NCBI RefSeq assembly: GCF_030010215.1
Contig: NZ_JASCRR010000005.1
Location: 1 to 64,000, forward strand
Source of the DNA: Tianweitania sp. UT-5YL-CI-8
GTDB lineage: Bacteria; Pseudomonadota; Alphaproteobacteria; Rhizobiales; Rhizobiaceae
Length of the DNA: 64,000 bases
Direction of reading: 5' to 3'
The position numbers and the translations under genes are program-made. Of this stretch, positions 45,355-54,736 are shown one piece after another. The first letter of the stretch is position 1. Each line of letters begins with the position of its first letter. The notes beneath the pieces were generated by a model. That model made no database searches and was not told where the DNA came from. It was given only the letters and a program-made list of their open reading frames with translations.

Positions 45355-45858
45355 TTGAACACACTCTATCTCCTCAGGCACGCCAAGACCGGCTGGGCCC
45401 TGCCCGGAATGCGCGATTTCGACCGTCCGCTGGAGGAATCCGGCATTCGCGATGCCGAAACGCTCGGCCGGACCCTGCAGGAGCTGGATTACATTCCAAG
45501 CATGACCATCTGCTCGACCGCTTTGCGCGCGCGCCAGACGCTGGAGGCCGTCGCGGGGCAGACCGATACCGGCCGCGTCGTTTTCACCGAGCGCCTTTAT
45601 CACGACGACGCCGCGGGCTATCTCGCCGTCATCCGCGAAAATGGCGGCAAGGGCAGCCTTTTGGTGGTCGGCCACAACCCGATGATGGAAGATCTGGCCG
45701 AAGCCCATGCTCCTTCCGGCGATGCCGACGCCTTGGCAACGCTGCGCGCCGGCTTCCCCACATGCGGCCTGGCAGTCATCGATTTTCCCGTCAGTCTGTC
45801 CGTTGCATCGCTCGGCGCGGGCCGCCTGCGCGCTTTCCTGGCGCCCGGCGATCTATGA
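45355..45858 (+). CDS. SixA-type histidine phosphatase
   Basis: The 167-residue histidine phosphatase superfamily protein begins NTLYLLRHAKTGWALPGMRD, with the RHA(K/G)T phosphohistidine motif at residues 7-10, and carries the second catalytic His in LLVVGHNPMMEDLA. SixA proteins remove phosphate from phosphohistidines of Hpt domains or of the nitrogen phosphotransfer protein NPr. Start is TTG at 45355 after GGGG. It precedes ycjX by 59 bases on the same strand. Confidence 0.88.
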   Translation: MNTLYLLRHAKTGWALPGMRDFDRPLEESGIRDAETLGRTLQELDYIPSMTICSTALRARQTLEAVAGQTDTGRVVFTERLYHDDAAGYLAVIRENGGKGSLLVVGHNPMMEDLAEAHAPSGDADALATLRAGFPTCGLAVIDFPVSLSVASLGAGRLRAFLAPGDL

Positions 45859-45917
45859 ACCACTTCAAATACCGGCCAGGACACCTATATCGACGGGAAC
45901 CGCATGAGGACTGATCT

Positions 45918-47387
45918 TTGGCGTCTCTGACCACCCTGACCGACGAGGCGCGCATTGCGCTCGACACTTTTTCGGGGCGCGCCACCGGCCTGTTCTCGCC
46001 CACTTTACGCATTGGCGTCACCGGCCTGTCGCGCGCCGGCAAGACCGTCTTCATCACCTCGCTTGTCCACAATCTGATCCATGGCGGTCGCCTGCCCCTG
46101 TTCGAGGCCCAGAAATCAGGCCGCATCGCCCAAGCCAGGCTCGAGGAGCAGCCCGACGATGCCGTCCCGCGCTTTCAATACGAGGATCATGTCGCGGCGC
46201 TCGTCGAGGACCGCATCTGGCCGGATTCCACCCGCGCCATTTCGGAACTGCGCCTGACGGTTGAGTTCGAGTCCGCATCCGGTTGGAATCGCATGTTTTC
46301 TTCCGGAAAGCTGTCGCTCGACATTGTCGACTACCCCGGCGAATGGCTGCTCGACCTGCCGCTTCTGGCAAAATCCTACGCCACCTTTTCCCGCGAGGCA
46401 TTCGAACTGGCGCAACTGCCGGTTCGCGCCGATCTCGCCCAGGGCTGGCTGGCCCTCTCCGCCACCATCGACCCCGATGCACCGGCCGAGGAACTGGCGG
46501 CGCGCAAGCTCGCCGAGACCTTTTCGGCCTATCTTCGCGCCTGCAAGGAAGACAAGCGCGCGCTATCCACCTTGCCTCCCGGCCGTTTCCTCATGCCCGG
46601 CGATATGGAAGGCTCGCCTGCCCTCACCTTCGCGCCGCTGCCAAAGCTTTCCGACCGCGCCAAGCCCGGCTCGCTGCAGGCGATGATGGAGCGCCGCTAC
46701 GAGGCCTACAAGACCCATGTCGTACGCCCCTTCTTCCGCGAGCATATCACCCGGCTCGACCGCCAGATCGTGCTGATCGACGCCATGCAGGCGATGAATG
46801 CGGGAGCGGAAGCCGTGGCCGACCTCGAACGCGCGCTGACCGAAATTCTGGCCTGCTTCCGCCAGGGACGGGGCAGCGTCTTCACCGACCTGTTTTCGCG
46901 CCGCATCGACCGGCTGCTGATTGCGGCGACCAAGGCCGATCATCTGCATCACGAAAGCCATGACAAGCTGCAAGCCATTGTCCGCAAGCTCACCGACCGC
47001 GCTATCAAGCGCGCCGATTTCTCCGGCGCGAAAGTCGAAGTGCTGGCCATGGCCGCCGTGCGCGCCACCCGCGAAGGCACGGTCAAGCAGGGCCGCGACG
47101 TGCTGCCCGTCATCATCGGCACGCCGCTCTCGGGCGAAACCATCGACGGCCAGAGCTTTGACGGCGACACCGAAACAGCCATATTTCCCGGCGACTTGCC
47201 GGAAAAACCGGATTCGATCTTTCAAGACCTTCAGCCCTCGGCCGAGTCAGCCGACGAAGCCGCAATCCGCTTCGTCCGCTTTCGACCTCCAAGACTGGAA
47301 CGCACGGCGGAAGGCGTGAAACTATCGCTGCCGCATATCCGGCTCGACCGAGCCTTGCAGTTCCTCATCGGAGATCGTCTGGCATGA
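45918..47387 (+). CDS. ycjX: YcjX-family stress GTPase (DUF463)
   Basis: The 489-residue P-loop protein has Walker A GLSRAGKT near residue 36, LDIVDYPGEWLLDLPLL near 133 as the G3 region and AATKADHLHHESHD near 335 as the TKAD-type G4 motif. YcjX is a GTPase induced by envelope or heat stress in enterobacteria, and its molecular role is poorly known. It starts with TTG at 45918 behind GAGGA. It overlaps the next gene by four bases. Confidence 0.92.
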   Translation: MASLTTLTDEARIALDTFSGRATGLFSPTLRIGVTGLSRAGKTVFITSLVHNLIHGGRLPLFEAQKSGRIAQARLEEQPDDAVPRFQYEDHVAALVEDRIWPDSTRAISELRLTVEFESASGWNRMFSSGKLSLDIVDYPGEWLLDLPLLAKSYATFSREAFELAQLPVRADLAQGWLALSATIDPDAPAEELAARKLAETFSAYLRACKEDKRALSTLPPGRFLMPGDMEGSPALTFAPLPKLSDRAKPGSLQAMMERRYEAYKTHVVRPFFREHITRLDRQIVLIDAMQAMNAGAEAVADLERALTEILACFRQGRGSVFTDLFSRRIDRLLIAATKADHLHHESHDKLQAIVRKLTDRAIKRADFSGAKVEVLAMAAVRATREGTVKQGRDVLPVIIGTPLSGETIDGQSFDGDTETAIFPGDLPEKPDSIFQDLQPSAESADEAAIRFVRFRPPRLERTAEGVKLSLPHIRLDRALQFLIGDRLA

Positions 47388-48475
47388 CCAGAAAGCCCAC
47401 CGCTTTCCGGCTCGATCCGGAACCGTCGAGAACGCCTGAGGCGGAAGAACGGGCGACGCAGACGCCGCGCCGGCCACGCGCCATCGAGGCCGAGCTTGTC
47501 ACCGTCACGCCGGCCGAGATCGACGTGTTCGACGAACCCGACACCGTCACCGCCGAACCGCCTCCGGTGCAGGATGCGCCGCGCCGTTCCAAGCTGTGGA
47601 CGGTCTTTGCCACCGGCTTCGGCATTTTGGTCTCGCTGGCCGTTGGCTTGTGGACCGACCAGCTCATCCGCGACCTGTTCCAGCGCGCCGACTGGCTGGG
47701 CTGGGTGGCGGTCGGCGCAACGGTCCTCGCCGCTTTGTCGCTGGTGGTCATTCTTAGCCGCGAAATCCTCGCCGTCCTGCGCCTCGCCTCTGTGGAGAAG
47801 CTGCGCGCCGAAGCGGCGGACGCCATAGCGCGCAACGACCCTGTTGCCGCCAAGGCTATGGTCGCCACGCTGACCGCCCTGCTCTCGGCGCGCGCCGAGA
47901 CCGCCGCCGGCCGCAAAAACCTGGACGCGTTGCGCGACGACATCATCGACGGCTCCGACCTGCTGATGATTGCCGAGCGCGAGCTTCTTCAGCCGCTGGA
48001 CGAACGCGCCAAGATCCTGATCCTCGACGCATCAAAGCGTGTCTCCCTGGTCACGGCCGTCAGCCCGCGCGCCTTGGTCGATCTCGTCTATGTGCTGTTC
48101 GAGGCCGGAAAGCTGATCCGGCGCATCTCCGAGCTCTATGGCGGCCGGCCGGGCACGCTGGGCTTCTTCCGGCTTGCCCGCAGCGTTTTGGCGCATCTCG
48201 CCGTCACCGGCTCGATCGCTGCCGGCGACAGCGTCGTGCAGCAGCTTGTCGGCCAGGGCCTGGCAGCCCGCCTGTCGGCCAAGCTCGGCGAAGGCGTGGT
48301 CAACGGCATGATGACGGCGCGCATCGGCGTTGCCGCCATGGAAGCCGCTCGCCCCTTGCCCTTCAGCGCGGTTCGCAAGCCAGGCATGGGGGATTTCCTC
48401 TCCGCGCTTGCTTCCTATGTGACCCGCCGCGAAGCTCAATCCAACACATCCCCGCAGTCTCAAAAGACACCCTGA
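47384..48475 (+). CDS. ycjF: YcjF-family inner-membrane protein (TIGR01620/DUF697)
   Basis: The 363-residue partner of YcjX has a hydrophilic, Pro/Glu-rich N-terminal 70 residues, two membrane helices (about 73-92 and 102-122), a helical domain, and a C-terminal hydrophobic DUF697-like region (RLARSVLAHLAVTGSIAAGD). The ATGA overlap with ycjX indicates coupled translation. YcjF and YcjX appear together across proteobacteria and are thought to work at the inner membrane under stress. Confidence 0.9.
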   Translation: MTRKPTAFRLDPEPSRTPEAEERATQTPRRPRAIEAELVTVTPAEIDVFDEPDTVTAEPPPVQDAPRRSKLWTVFATGFGILVSLAVGLWTDQLIRDLFQRADWLGWVAVGATVLAALSLVVILSREILAVLRLASVEKLRAEAADAIARNDPVAAKAMVATLTALLSARAETAAGRKNLDALRDDIIDGSDLLMIAERELLQPLDERAKILILDASKRVSLVTAVSPRALVDLVYVLFEAGKLIRRISELYGGRPGTLGFFRLARSVLAHLAVTGSIAAGDSVVQQLVGQGLAARLSAKLGEGVVNGMMTARIGVAAMEAARPLPFSAVRKPGMGDFLSALASYVTRREAQSNTSPQSQKTP

Positions 48476-48579
48476 AATCCAATCGGGACGCCCGCTGAAA
48501 GATGGAAAGTGACGAAGCATTAACCAATCTTGGTCATGGTTCGTTGAACTTGTTTCCAGTTTCAGTGCCGGGTGTTTCT

Positions 48580-49134
48580 ATGAAAAGCGTGTTCCTGTCC
48601 GCCGTCCTGCCGGTAGCAGTCCTGTCGGCTTCGGCTGTCGTCGGCACCTCGAGCGAGACGTTTGCGGCCGACCGCGACACGGTCTTCTTCAAGTCCGTGG
48701 AAGGGGTATGGTCCGGCCCTGGCGAAATCGTCGCCGGCAAATACAAGGGCACCAAATTCACCTGCAATCTCAACGGCACCACGCCGGACGGCAAGGCCGG
48801 CATGACGCTCGACGGCGGCTGCCGCGTTGGCATGTTCACCCAGCCGATGAAGGCTAGCATCGAACAGAAGGGCCGCAACTATTCCGGCATCTTCCTCGAC
48901 GGCGCAGAGGGCAAAGGCATGGACATCGTCTCGGGCAGTGTCGTCAATGGCGACAAGGTCGTCATGGCGCTCAACCGCAAGCAGCTCAACGGCGTCATGC
49001 AGGCTCGCGTTCAGGACAAAAACACCATGCATGTCACGGTGTCGGTCCGCGTCGAGGAAAAACTCGTCCCCGTCATCGGCATGAGCCTGACCCGCGTGGA
49101 CGATACGGCGGTCGGGGCGATTGCAAAGAACTGA
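48580..49134 (+). CDS. Secreted protein of unknown function
   Basis: The 184-residue product begins with a signal peptide (MKSVFLSAVLPVAVLSASAV, cleavage around residue 30 after TFA). The mature part reads as an all-beta protein with a conserved-looking FFKSVEGVWSGPGEIVAGKYKGTKFTC and paired cysteines at about 68 and 84 that may form a disulfide in the periplasm. I do not recognise the family by name. The frame is open upstream to 48502, but the ATG at 48580 gives the signal peptide. Confidence 0.72.
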   Translation: MKSVFLSAVLPVAVLSASAVVGTSSETFAADRDTVFFKSVEGVWSGPGEIVAGKYKGTKFTCNLNGTTPDGKAGMTLDGGCRVGMFTQPMKASIEQKGRNYSGIFLDGAEGKGMDIVSGSVVNGDKVVMALNRKQLNGVMQARVQDKNTMHVTVSVRVEEKLVPVIGMSLTRVDDTAVGAIAKN

Positions 49135-49207
49135 GCGGGCTTTGCCGGCATCGCCAAGCCGGCAGGTGGCTGGCTTGGCGTCCGTCAACGGCAAGCCTTG
49201 TTCCACT

Positions 49208-50317
49208 CTACTCAGACCCTCGGTGCGCTTGGACATCAGCGCCTCCAAAAACAAAGGCTTTCACCAGCGGCGTGAACAGCGATGCTGGATAGATTGCAGA
49301 CAGTTTGCTCGTCTCGTCCAGTTTGCGAAGTTGCTCCTGCGTCAATGTCACAGAGAGCGCAGCGACGTTGTCGAGAAGCTGCTCCGGGCGGCTAGCTCCT
49401 ATCAAAACCGATGACACCGACGGGCGAGCGGAAAGCCACGCCAGCGCGGCCTGCGCCGGGGTGCAGCCCGCCTCTCCGGCGACGGCAACCAGCGCGTCAA
49501 GTACATCCCAATTGCGCGCGGTAAACTTGCTGTCTCCGAAGGGATTGGATCCAGACAACCGATCTTCGGCGCCATCGTCTGCCGCTGTCTTACCATCCGG
49601 CAGGGATACGCCACGCTGCCCCGCGACATTGGCCGGATCGTCGCGGCGATACTTGCCGGTCAGGAAGCCTCCGCCCAAAGGGCTCCACGGCTGTATTCCC
49701 ATGCCGAACTCGGAAGCCAATCGGACATGCTCTTGCTCGATTCCGCGCTCAACCAGCGAGTATTCGAACTGCAGGGCGATTGGCCCCGGCAAACCGTGCA
49801 TCTGCGCCAGCGTTGCCATCTTTGCTGCGTACCAAGCCGGCACATTGGACAGACCATAGTAGCGGATTTTACCCGAGCGTACGAGGTTGGTCATTGTTTC
49901 GAGAACTTCTTCGACCGGCGTAACCATGTCCCACACATGCAGCCAGTACAGGTCGATGAAATCGGTCCCTAGGCGCTCAAGGGAACCCTCCACTGCGGCG
50001 TAGACATGCTTGGCGCCGTTGCCGCCCGAATGCGGGTGATTGCCGGTACCGAACCCAGACTTCGTTGCGATGACCATACGCTCGCGCAGACCGGCGGCGG
50101 CGACGAAACGCCCAACCAAACGTTCGCTTTCGCCGCCCGAATAGACATCTGCCGTGTCGATGAAATTGCCACCCGCATCGACATAGGCATCGAAGATTGC
50201 GCGCGAACCGGATTCGTCGGCGCCCCATCGCTGGGTGCCGAAGGTCATGGTGCCGAGCGTCATCGGGCTTACGGCGAGGCCTGAGCGGCCTAAGGTTCGA
50301 AAGCTGGTAAGGTTCAT
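49208..50317 (-). CDS. Aldo/keto reductase
   Basis: The 369-residue NADPH-dependent reductase of the large AKR superfamily has the catalytic tetrad Asp in FIDTADVYSGGESER, Lys in VIATKSGFG, Tyr in the same VYSGG, and His in YWLHVWDMV. The start at 50317 follows AGGAG. It is divergent from a LysR gene with 95 bases between, the classical arrangement in which LysR controls its neighbour. The substrate is unknown; it resembles YajO/PdxI-like AKRs. Confidence 0.92.
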   Translation of the reverse strand: MNLTSFRTLGRSGLAVSPMTLGTMTFGTQRWGADESGSRAIFDAYVDAGGNFIDTADVYSGGESERLVGRFVAAAGLRERMVIATKSGFGTGNHPHSGGNGAKHVYAAVEGSLERLGTDFIDLYWLHVWDMVTPVEEVLETMTNLVRSGKIRYYGLSNVPAWYAAKMATLAQMHGLPGPIALQFEYSLVERGIEQEHVRLASEFGMGIQPWSPLGGGFLTGKYRRDDPANVAGQRGVSLPDGKTAADDGAEDRLSGSNPFGDSKFTARNWDVLDALVAVAGEAGCTPAQAALAWLSARPSVSSVLIGASRPEQLLDNVAALSVTLTQEQLRKLDETSKLSAIYPASLFTPLVKAFVFGGADVQAHRGSE

Positions 50318-50412
50318 CTGAATTCTCCTGATGGGGTTGCCATAAAATGGACACCGCAATTACTGAGAACTACCCCCTCTAAACTTCCAAGGCTTATGAA
50401 TAGGATTCAGTA

Positions 50413-51303
50413 ATGGATAGAGACACCTGGGGCGACCTGGCGGTACTGTCCACGATCATGGAAGCAGGAGGGTTCAGCCGTGCGGCACCGATTCTCGGCG
50501 TATCGTCATCGGCCCTGAGCCATCGCATCAAAGCGTTGGAGAACCGCCTAGGCGTCAGGCTGCTCAACCGCACGACCCGAAGCATAGCGCCCACTGAAGC
50601 TGGCGAGCGTTTGCTGGCCCGCCTTCGGCCCGCCATGGCAGAGATCGACCTCGCCATCGCTGACCTTGACGCCGCCCGCGGTCGTCCCTCCGGACGGGTG
50701 CGCGTCACCGCCCATCGCTCTGCCGCCTTTGAACTGGTGCTGCCAAAACTCAAACGATTTGCCGCCGACTATCCCGAGATAACGGTGGAATTGGTGCTCG
50801 ACGATGGTCTTGTGGATATCGTGGCTGCGGGCTTCGATGCCGGCATCAGGCGCCTTCCGTCGCTCGAACAGGATATGGTCTCGATCCGGCTTGACGACGG
50901 CGACACGCTCGCAATCGTGGCATCCCCCGCCTATGTCGAAACCTTCGGCGAGCCGAAAACCCCGCAGGATCTGGCTGCGCACAACTGCATCAACTATCGC
51001 TACCCGACCGCCCGTTCTATCCATCGCTGGACTTTCGAGCGTGGCGGCCAGACCTTGGCAATCGACGCGCCGGGCACGTTCGTTACCAATGACATCGACA
51101 TGCAATTGGCCTGCGCCTTGGACGGACTTGGCATCGCGGTCGCCTTGAGCCGACATGCGGCCAGCCACATCGCTTCCGGCGCCCTGGTTTCCCTTCTCCC
51201 GGGCTGGCGCTCCAGCGTGCCGCCGAATCACCTTTATTATGCGGGCAAGCTCAACCAACCCCCGGCGCTCCGCGCTTTCATTGACGCTATGAAGACTTAT
51301 TAG
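50413..51303 (+). CDS. LysR-family transcriptional regulator
   Basis: The 296-residue regulator has the N-terminal LysR helix-turn-helix (GGFSRAAPILGVSSSALSHR and ALENRLGVRLLNRTTRS, residues about 18-58) and a periplasmic-binding-like effector domain. It most likely regulates the divergent aldo/keto reductase. The group with YYAGKLNQPPALRAFIDAMK at the end is the CrgA/DsdC-like class common in rhizobia. Confidence 0.93.
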   Translation: MDRDTWGDLAVLSTIMEAGGFSRAAPILGVSSSALSHRIKALENRLGVRLLNRTTRSIAPTEAGERLLARLRPAMAEIDLAIADLDAARGRPSGRVRVTAHRSAAFELVLPKLKRFAADYPEITVELVLDDGLVDIVAAGFDAGIRRLPSLEQDMVSIRLDDGDTLAIVASPAYVETFGEPKTPQDLAAHNCINYRYPTARSIHRWTFERGGQTLAIDAPGTFVTNDIDMQLACALDGLGIAVALSRHAASHIASGALVSLLPGWRSSVPPNHLYYAGKLNQPPALRAFIDAMKTY

Positions 51304-51454
51304 ATCACAAAACCGTCGGTCGACCCACTTTTTGCGAGTAGGTCTTGACCCACCTCTCTCAACAATCCCGCTTTCCGGATTGTTCCGCCGCGTATCCTCT
51401 GCCATGTGTCAGCTCAAAGGACGCGCCGTGCGTCCCGACTGAGGGCAGAAAAAT

Positions 51455-53311
51455 ATGGCAGCGGAAGCGGCAGGCGTCGGCAGCGATCTCGTACAAGTCG
51501 TGGCATTGCTGGCAGCAGGCGTCATCGCCGTGCCGATCTTCAAGCGCGCCGGCCTCGGCTCGATCCTGGGCTATCTCGCCGCCGGCGTCGTCATCGGCCC
51601 CTTCGGCCTGGCGTTTTTCTCCGAACCGGAAGCGATCCTGCATGTCGCCGAACTCGGCGTTGTCATGTTTCTGTTCATCATCGGCCTGGAAATGCAGCCC
51701 TCGCGGCTGTGGGGCCTGCGCAAGGAGATTTTCGGTCTCGGCGCCGCCCAGGTCGGCACCTGCGCCTTGTTGCTCACCGGCGTCGGAATCCTGATGGGGC
51801 TGAGCGTGCCACAGGCATTCGTGGCCGGCGCAGGCTTCGTGCTCACTTCCACGGCCATCGTCATGCAATTGCTGGAAGAGCGTGGCGATATCGGTTCGCC
51901 CAAGGGCCAGCGCATGGTGTCGATCCTGCTGCTCGAGGACCTCGCCATCGTACCGCTTTTGGCACTGGTCGCCTTCCTCGCGCCCGGCGCGGATGCCGAG
52001 GCGCACAGCTGGGCCGACCGCCTGACCAGCATCGGCATCGGCATAGCCGCAATCGTCGGGCTCATCCTCGCCGGCCGCTACCTGCTCAATCCGTTATTCC
52101 GGGTCCTCGCCGATTCGCGGGCGCGCGAGGTGATGACGGCGGCTGCCCTTCTCGTGGTGCTGGGCTCGGCCCTGGTCATGCAGGTCAGCGGCCTGTCCAT
52201 GGCCATGGGCGCCTTCCTGGCCGGCGTGCTTCTGTCGGAATCGACCTTCCGCCACCAGCTCGAAGCCGATGTCGAGCCGTTCCGCGGCATCCTGCTCGGC
52301 CTGTTCTTCATGGCAGTGGGTATGTCGCTCGACCTCGCCATCGTCGTTTCCAACTGGCTTACGATCCTGATCTTCGTCTTGGCTTACATGCTGGTTAAAG
52401 GTGTTGGCATCTACCTCGTCGCCCGCATGCTCGGCACCAGCAGGCGCGAGGGCGTCACGCGGGCCGTGGTCATGGCCCAGGGCGGCGAATTCGCCTTCGT
52501 GCTCTATTCGTCGGCCGCCGCCGTCGGCATCATCGACGGCGCAACCAACGCCATGCTGACGGCGATCATCATCATCTCCATGGTGCTGACCCCACTTGCC
52601 ATCATCGTGCTGCGCCGCCTCATGCCGCCGGTCGAACAGTCGCTGGACGGGGTCGACGTCGCCGAAGAGCTCAACGGCTCCATCCTCATCATCGGCTTCG
52701 GCCGCTTCGGCCAGATCTCCAGCCAGCCGCTGCTATTGCGCGGCATCGACGTGTCGATCATCGACAACGATGTCGAGATGATCGAGGCGGCCGCGAATTT
52801 CGGCTTCAAGGTCTATTATGGCGACGGCACCCGACCCGACATCCTGCATGCCGCCGGCGCAGGAAGGGCACGGGCGGTGCTGATCTGCGTCGACAAGGCG
52901 GAGGTCGCCGTGCGCATCGCCGAAAACCTCAAGGCCGAATTCCCGCTGACGCCGGTTCTGGCGCGCGCCTATGACCGCGGCACGGCCATCGACCTCATCC
53001 ATGCCGGCGTCGACTACCAGATCCGCGAGACCTTCGAATCCGCCCTTCTGTTCGGCGGTGCGACGCTGGAAAAGCTAGGCGAAGATCCCGACACGGTCGC
53101 CGAGGTGATCCAGGACGTCCGGGAGCGCGACGCCGCCCGCCTCGAACTGCAGTTCTCCGGTACAATTCAGGACGGCCGCGCCTATATGCTGGGCAACACC
53201 GGCGCCGCCCCCGTACCGACGCCGCTGACCGCGCCGCGCAGGGCGGCCCAGGCGCTCAATGAGGAAGCGGCTGACGTCATTGCGCGTCAAAAGCCGCAGC
53301 CTGCCAATTAA
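51455..53311 (+). CDS. CPA2-family monovalent cation:proton antiporter with RCK domain (KefB/KefC type)
   Basis: The 618-residue protein has about 12 membrane helices in residues 1-390 (for example LGYLAAGVVIGPFGL and LGVVMFLFIIGLEMQPSRLW), with a Na/H-exchanger fold. A TrkA-N (RCK) domain from about residue 408 starts SILIIGFGRFGQISSQPLL, with the NAD-binding GxGxxG and the acidic residue of IIDNDVEM. It likely exports K+ or Na+ in exchange for protons, gated by nucleotide or glutathione adducts. No KefF/KefG-type partner is adjacent. DUF924 follows after eight bases. Confidence 0.92.
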   Translation: MAAEAAGVGSDLVQVVALLAAGVIAVPIFKRAGLGSILGYLAAGVVIGPFGLAFFSEPEAILHVAELGVVMFLFIIGLEMQPSRLWGLRKEIFGLGAAQVGTCALLLTGVGILMGLSVPQAFVAGAGFVLTSTAIVMQLLEERGDIGSPKGQRMVSILLLEDLAIVPLLALVAFLAPGADAEAHSWADRLTSIGIGIAAIVGLILAGRYLLNPLFRVLADSRAREVMTAAALLVVLGSALVMQVSGLSMAMGAFLAGVLLSESTFRHQLEADVEPFRGILLGLFFMAVGMSLDLAIVVSNWLTILIFVLAYMLVKGVGIYLVARMLGTSRREGVTRAVVMAQGGEFAFVLYSSAAAVGIIDGATNAMLTAIIIISMVLTPLAIIVLRRLMPPVEQSLDGVDVAEELNGSILIIGFGRFGQISSQPLLLRGIDVSIIDNDVEMIEAAANFGFKVYYGDGTRPDILHAAGAGRARAVLICVDKAEVAVRIAENLKAEFPLTPVLARAYDRGTAIDLIHAGVDYQIRETFESALLFGGATLEKLGEDPDTVAEVIQDVRERDAARLELQFSGTIQDGRAYMLGNTGAAPVPTPLTAPRRAAQALNEEAADVIARQKPQPAN

Positions 53312-53319
53312 AGGAAGAA

Positions 53320-53871
53320 ATGATGTCCGAAACTTCAGCTGAAGCCGCCCGCATCGTCGCCTTCTGGAAGGAAGCCGGCAGGGACAAATGGTTCCTCAAG
53401 GACCATCGCTTCGACGACGCGTTCCGGTCCGAGTTCAACGACCTGCATTGGGCGGCGGCGCGGCGCGAGTTCGACCATTGGCTGGAAACGCCGGACGGTG
53501 CGCTGGCGCTGATGATCCTGCTCGACCAGTTCCCACGCAACTGTTTCCGCAACACCGGCCATATGTACGCCACCGATCCGCTTGCCCGCCACTATGCGCG
53601 CCAGGCTGTCGAACGCGGCCACGACCTGGCAACGGAAGGGCCGATCCGCGTGTTCTTCTACCTGCCGTTTTCGCATTCCGAGACGCTTGCCGATCACGAC
53701 ATTCCGATGCAGCGCTCCATCGCGCTCGGCGAAGACTATGAAAAACACGCCATCGGCCATCGCGATATCGTCGCGCGCTTCGGCCGGTTCCCGCACCGCA
53801 ACACCATCCTGTGCCGCCAGTCGACGCCGGAGGAAGAGCTGTTCATCAAGGAAGGCGGCTTTTCAGGCTGA
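53320..53871 (+). CDS. DUF924 family protein
   Basis: The 183-residue helical protein has DUF924 hallmarks: IVAFWKEAGRDKWFLKD at the start, LALMILLDQFPRNCFRNTGHMYATDP near residue 65, and a late GRFPHRNTILCRQSTPEEE. The family is predicted to have a TPR-like fold; its function is unknown. Two adjacent ATG codons at 53320 and 53323 follow AAGGAAGAA. Its 3' end overlaps the converging folK gene by nine bases. Confidence 0.9.
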   Translation: MMSETSAEAARIVAFWKEAGRDKWFLKDHRFDDAFRSEFNDLHWAAARREFDHWLETPDGALALMILLDQFPRNCFRNTGHMYATDPLARHYARQAVERGHDLATEGPIRVFFYLPFSHSETLADHDIPMQRSIALGEDYEKHAIGHRDIVARFGRFPHRNTILCRQSTPEEELFIKEGGFSG

Positions 53872-54390
53872 GCCTGTGACGCGCCACCAATCGGCCGGCG
53901 CATCGAGCCTTTCGATCCCGGCCGTGTCGAGCCGCGCCAGATGGCCCACGAAGGTAGTGCCCTCCATCGTCAGGTTGGGCGCGATCTCGGCCAGCGGCAT
54001 CAGCACGAAGGCACGCTCCAGCATACGCGGATGCGGCACCTCCAGCCCCTCCTCGCGGATCGTCAGCCCGTCATAGACGAGAATGTCCATGTCGATGACG
54101 CGCGGTCCCCAGCGCTCCTTGCGCTCGCGCTTGAGGTCTTTTTCAATATCGAGGCAGCGCTGCAGCAAAGCGCGCGGCTGCAACACCGTCGCGATTTCGG
54201 CTGCGGCGTTGAGGAAATCCGGCTGATCGGTCTTACCCCAGGGCGGTGTGCGGTAGAGCGACGACACGGTGACGACGCGTGTATCCGGCCCCGTGTCGAG
54301 CAGCTTCAGCGCAGCGGCCATCGCAGCGCGGGGGTCGCCAAGATTTCCACCCAATCCCAGAAAGGCGCTGATCTCACTCCGGCCAGGCAA
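53863..54390 (-). CDS. folK: 6-hydroxymethyl-7,8-dihydropterin pyrophosphokinase
   Basis: The 175-residue HPPK transfers pyrophosphate from ATP to 6-hydroxymethyldihydropterin in folate synthesis. It shows AFLGLGGNLGDPRAAM, SSLYRTPPWGKTDQPDFLNAA, the ATP/Mg motif GPRVIDMDILVYDG and VPHPRMLERAFVLMPL. The TTG start at 54390 overlaps the folB stop by 17 bases, and the start gives the family N-terminus. It is the third gene of folP-folB-folK. Confidence 0.95.
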   Translation of the reverse strand: MPGRSEISAFLGLGGNLGDPRAAMAAALKLLDTGPDTRVVTVSSLYRTPPWGKTDQPDFLNAAAEIATVLQPRALLQRCLDIEKDLKRERKERWGPRVIDMDILVYDGLTIREEGLEVPHPRMLERAFVLMPLAEIAPNLTMEGTTFVGHLARLDTAGIERLDAPADWWRVTGSA

Positions 54391-54733
54391 CTGTCACCTC
54401 GACATGATCGAGCACGCCGCGAACCGGCGCGTTCGGCTTGCGCACCGTCACTTCGGCAGTGACGATCAGCGGGAATTTCGCGCACAGCGCCTTGGCGACT
54501 TCCAGCGCCAGCGCCTCGATCAGAAAGCGGCGCTGTCCGGTGATGATCGCCTCGATCACCTCGAAGGCGCCGCCATAGTCGACCGTATCCTCCATCGAAT
54601 CCGCCTCCAGCGGCCCGTTGGGCTGGACCTTCAGCGCGGCATCGACATAGAATCGCTGACCCAGCGCTTTTTCTTCTTCGAGCAGCCCATGGCGGGCGAA
54701 GAAGGCGCAGTTTTTCAGCCGGATCGTATACAT
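54374..54733 (-). CDS. folB: Dihydroneopterin aldolase
   Basis: The 119-residue enzyme splits dihydroneopterin into 6-hydroxymethyldihydropterin and glycolaldehyde. It starts MYTIRLKNCAFFARHGLLEEEK, has the active-site Glu in GLLEEEKALGQRF, and the Lys in VTVRKPNAPV. It lies three bases after folP and overlaps folK, a tight folate operon. Confidence 0.94.
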   Translation of the reverse strand: MYTIRLKNCAFFARHGLLEEEKALGQRFYVDAALKVQPNGPLEADSMEDTVDYGGAFEVIEAIITGQRRFLIEALALEVAKALCAKFPLIVTAEVTVRKPNAPVRGVLDHVEVTVAWPE

Positions 54734-54736
54734 GGG